DNA of 16,181 nt from Chamaesiphon sp031376885 (lineage in GTDB: Bacteria; Cyanobacteriota; Cyanobacteriia; Cyanobacteriales; Chamaesiphonaceae): NCBI GenBank assembly GCA_031376885.1, contig JANMEL010000312.1:1-16181 (forward strand), read 5' to 3'. Position 1 is the first letter of the stretch, and every line of letters starts with the position of its first letter. Made by a program: the position numbers and the translations under genes. Below are positions 15,141 to 16,181 of this stretch, piece by piece. Below the pieces are notes generated by a model that did no database searches, was not told the DNA's origin, and saw nothing but the letters and a program-made list of their open reading frames with translations.

Positions 15141-15271
15141 CTACTGAGGGCGGTAAAGTCGATCGTAAATTGCATGGATTTATAACAATTTATTGGCAAC
15201 CGATCGCAATCAGGATAACATCGTAGGTCGAGCGACCAAAAACATTACCCCAGAACTTGCCAGATAATTAC

Positions 15272-15433
15272 ATGAGTTCAGCTAGCTTCCAGTCTCGATC
15301 GAATTTTATCTGGTCTGTGGCTGACCTGTTGCGCGGCCCCTATCGTCCACCACAGTATGAGCGGGTAATGTTGCCGTTGACGGTGCTACGGCGGTTTGAC
15401 TATATCGATCTGCATCCTGACAACAAATTCTGA
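15272..15433 (+). pseudogene. hsdM: Type I restriction-modification methyltransferase (HsdM) N-terminal fragment
   Basis: A 53-codon frame. Residues 11-42 (NFIWSVADLLRGPY, then YERVMLPLTVLRRFD) match the conserved N-terminal helix bundle of HsdM, the N6-adenine methyltransferase subunit of type I restriction systems. HsdM is normally about 500 residues; here the frame runs into LHPDNKF and a TGA, and nothing like the NPPF methylation motif follows. It is therefore a remnant left by deletion, not a working gene. It comes just before the ATPase at 15504 and suggests the site once held a restriction island. Identification rests on a short but distinctive stretch. Confidence 0.75.
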
Positions 15434-15445
15434 TGACGATTTACG

Positions 15446-15463
15446 GATTCTAATGATAGAATC
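15446..15463. repeat. 6-bp-stem hairpin upstream of the ATPase
   Basis: GATTCT-AATGAT-AGAATC is a perfect short inverted repeat 28 bp before the ATPase Shine-Dalgarno. There is no T tail. It could be an operator half-site pair; the evidence is weak. Confidence 0.25.
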
Positions 15464-15503
15464 TCCAAGTTGTCTGAAATTAGAAGATTGAAGGAGTAGA
15501 TAT

Positions 15504-16055
15504 TTGTATTTAAAACGTGTTTCAATTCAAAATATGGGACCAATAGATAACCTGGATATTGAGTTGCCATTCAAGAATAATCTGCCAATGCCAGTCTGTT
15601 TGGTTGGGGCAAACGGGTCAGGTAAATCAACGGTGCTTTCTACGATTGTCAATGGAATGGTTGTTAGTAAAGGAGTTGCCTTTGACGACGCGGAAGTCGA
15701 AAAAGGAAAGGTTTTCCGTCTTAGAAGTCCGCAATTTATAAAATATGGAGAGCACTACTATCATACTCTTGTTGAGTTCTCAGATGATATCTCTGTAGAG
15801 GAATGGATGCTCGATCGTCCCAAAGAGAAGTTTGAGTTTGAGTTTGAGTTTTGTCCTGCGATTACTTCCTGGAGTCAAATACCGGAGAGTGAAAACAGTC
15901 ATTTTGCCCAAATTCCGATTCTAAATTCCGAAGTCGATCTTGCAAAAATCAGAGATGCTTTTGCAGGCAATTGCGTGCTGTACTTTCCGCCAAATCGTTT
16001 TGAGGAACCATCGTGGCTAAATGAAGATAACTTGTTAGGACGGCTCTCCCGCTAG
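15504..16055 (+). CDS. AAA/ABC-type ATPase, N-terminal part, apparently cut off by an insertion sequence
   Basis: A 183-codon frame starting at TTG with a strong Shine-Dalgarno AAGGAG (15491-15496) 7 nt upstream. It begins with the strand LKRVSIQNMGPIDNLDIELP followed by Walker A GANGSGKST (35-43), as in SMC/RecF/OLD-like AAA ATPases. Later segments include EKFEFEFEF and CVLYFPPNRFEEPSWLN. Walker B and the signature motif are missing: the frame ends at LGRLSR-stop, just as IS-like sequence starts. Family members usually run to 400 residues or more and often work in anti-phage systems. The neighbour is an hsdM remnant. The rest of the gene may lie beyond the window on the other side of the IS. 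A genuinely short protein is less likely. Confidence 0.8.
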   Translation: MYLKRVSIQNMGPIDNLDIELPFKNNLPMPVCLVGANGSGKSTVLSTIVNGMVVSKGVAFDDAEVEKGKVFRLRSPQFIKYGEHYYHTLVEFSDDISVEEWMLDRPKEKFEFEFEFCPAITSWSQIPESENSHFAQIPILNSEVDLAKIRDAFAGNCVLYFPPNRFEEPSWLNEDNLLGRLSR

Positions 16056-16068
16056 TATGGGGAAAATC

Positions 16069-16105
16069 GGGTAAAATGTAGCGATAGCGGAATTTTACCC
16101 CCTTT
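16069..16105 (+). terminator. Hairpin plus T run at the edge of the incoming insertion sequence
   Basis: GGGTAAAAT (16069-16077) pairs with ATTTTACCC (16092-16100), loop GTAGCGATAGCGGA, followed by CCTTTTT. It looks like an intrinsic terminator just before the transposase start, a common way for insertion sequences to block read-through from outside promoters. It may instead be part of the IS terminal inverted repeat. Confidence 0.55.
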
Positions 16106-16110
16106 TTAAT

Positions 16111-16181
16111 ATGAGTTTTAGTATAGATCCTTTATTGAAGTTACCGAATGTTGTTGCTGCAAACTATTCGAGTACATTAGA
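16111..16181 (+). CDS. Transposase, first 23 codons (cut by window end)
   Basis: ATG followed by SFSIDPLLKLPNVVAANYSS. The pattern LLxLPNV near the start is typical of some cyanobacterial transposases, possibly ISL3-like, but the fragment is too short to name the family. No Shine-Dalgarno; a terminator-like hairpin lies directly upstream. Together with the abrupt stop of the ATPase at 16055, it indicates an insertion sequence whose left end falls around 16040-16068. Confidence 0.5.
   Translation, partial: MSFSIDPLLKLPNVVAANYSSTL

Noticed and set aside
14816..15226. 136-residue plus-strand frame
   Set aside because: Mostly out of frame within dnaJ and Arg/Ser-rich; it extends only into repeat sequence.
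1..16181. tRNA, rRNA or riboswitch genes
   Set aside because: I looked in the larger gaps (835-1186, 3656-4051, 5552-5809, 9028-9346, 15102-15271) and saw no cloverleaf arms, CCA-type ends or known riboswitch cores.

Overview
The window is cyanobacterial chromosome. GCGATCGC palindromes of the HIP1 type recur (for example 219-226, 4685-4692, 7463-7470, 8948-8955), the shorter core CGATCG is very frequent, and AGGGGAT/AGGGAAT heptamer arrays of the STRR type lie between genes. Gene content agrees: a cyanobacterial pyrophosphatase, a CHAT-WD40 protein, a Ser/Thr kinase with a PsbP-like tail, and a DnaK with a long disordered tail next to a DnaJ. The genus cannot be fixed from the sequence.

Layout. 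1-834 (minus): inorganic pyrophosphatase (ppa), read from a TTG start behind a terminator-like leader hairpin, and upstream of it a small one-helix membrane protein. 1000-5732: a divergent gene pair, a CHAT-WD40 protein (minus) and a Ser/Thr kinase-PsbP-like membrane protein (plus). Both have damaged catalytic motifs, and inverted copies of a ~180-bp composite repeat begin just after each stop codon. 5810-7127 (minus): a secreted NTF2-like protein and a HAD phosphatase. 7307-8473 (plus): an MFS transporter. 8560-9027 (minus): a conserved cyanobacterial protein of unknown function set between two heptamer arrays.

9240-11430: an IS607-family element with a serine recombinase (tnpA) and a TnpB whose RuvC-II site looks rearranged and which lacks the zinc-ribbon cysteines. 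It sits directly upstream of dnaK. 11539-15101 (plus): dnaK of the long-tailed DnaK3 type, then a type II dnaJ; the pair forms a chaperone/co-chaperone unit. 15272-16181: a decayed accessory stretch with a 53-codon fragment of a type I restriction methyltransferase (hsdM), an AAA/ABC-type ATPase with a good ribosome-binding site, and the start of an insertion sequence that appears to cut the ATPase off after about 180 codons.

The most interesting part is the bracketed divergent pair at 1000-5732. The CHAT protein has lost the catalytic His (Tyr instead) and its Cys is displaced by one residue. The kinase keeps the glycine loop, Lys and HxD...N but has GFS where DFG should be. This could be a signalling pair built from a pseudoprotease and a pseudokinase (or Mg-independent kinase). 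The pairing is inferred from layout only.
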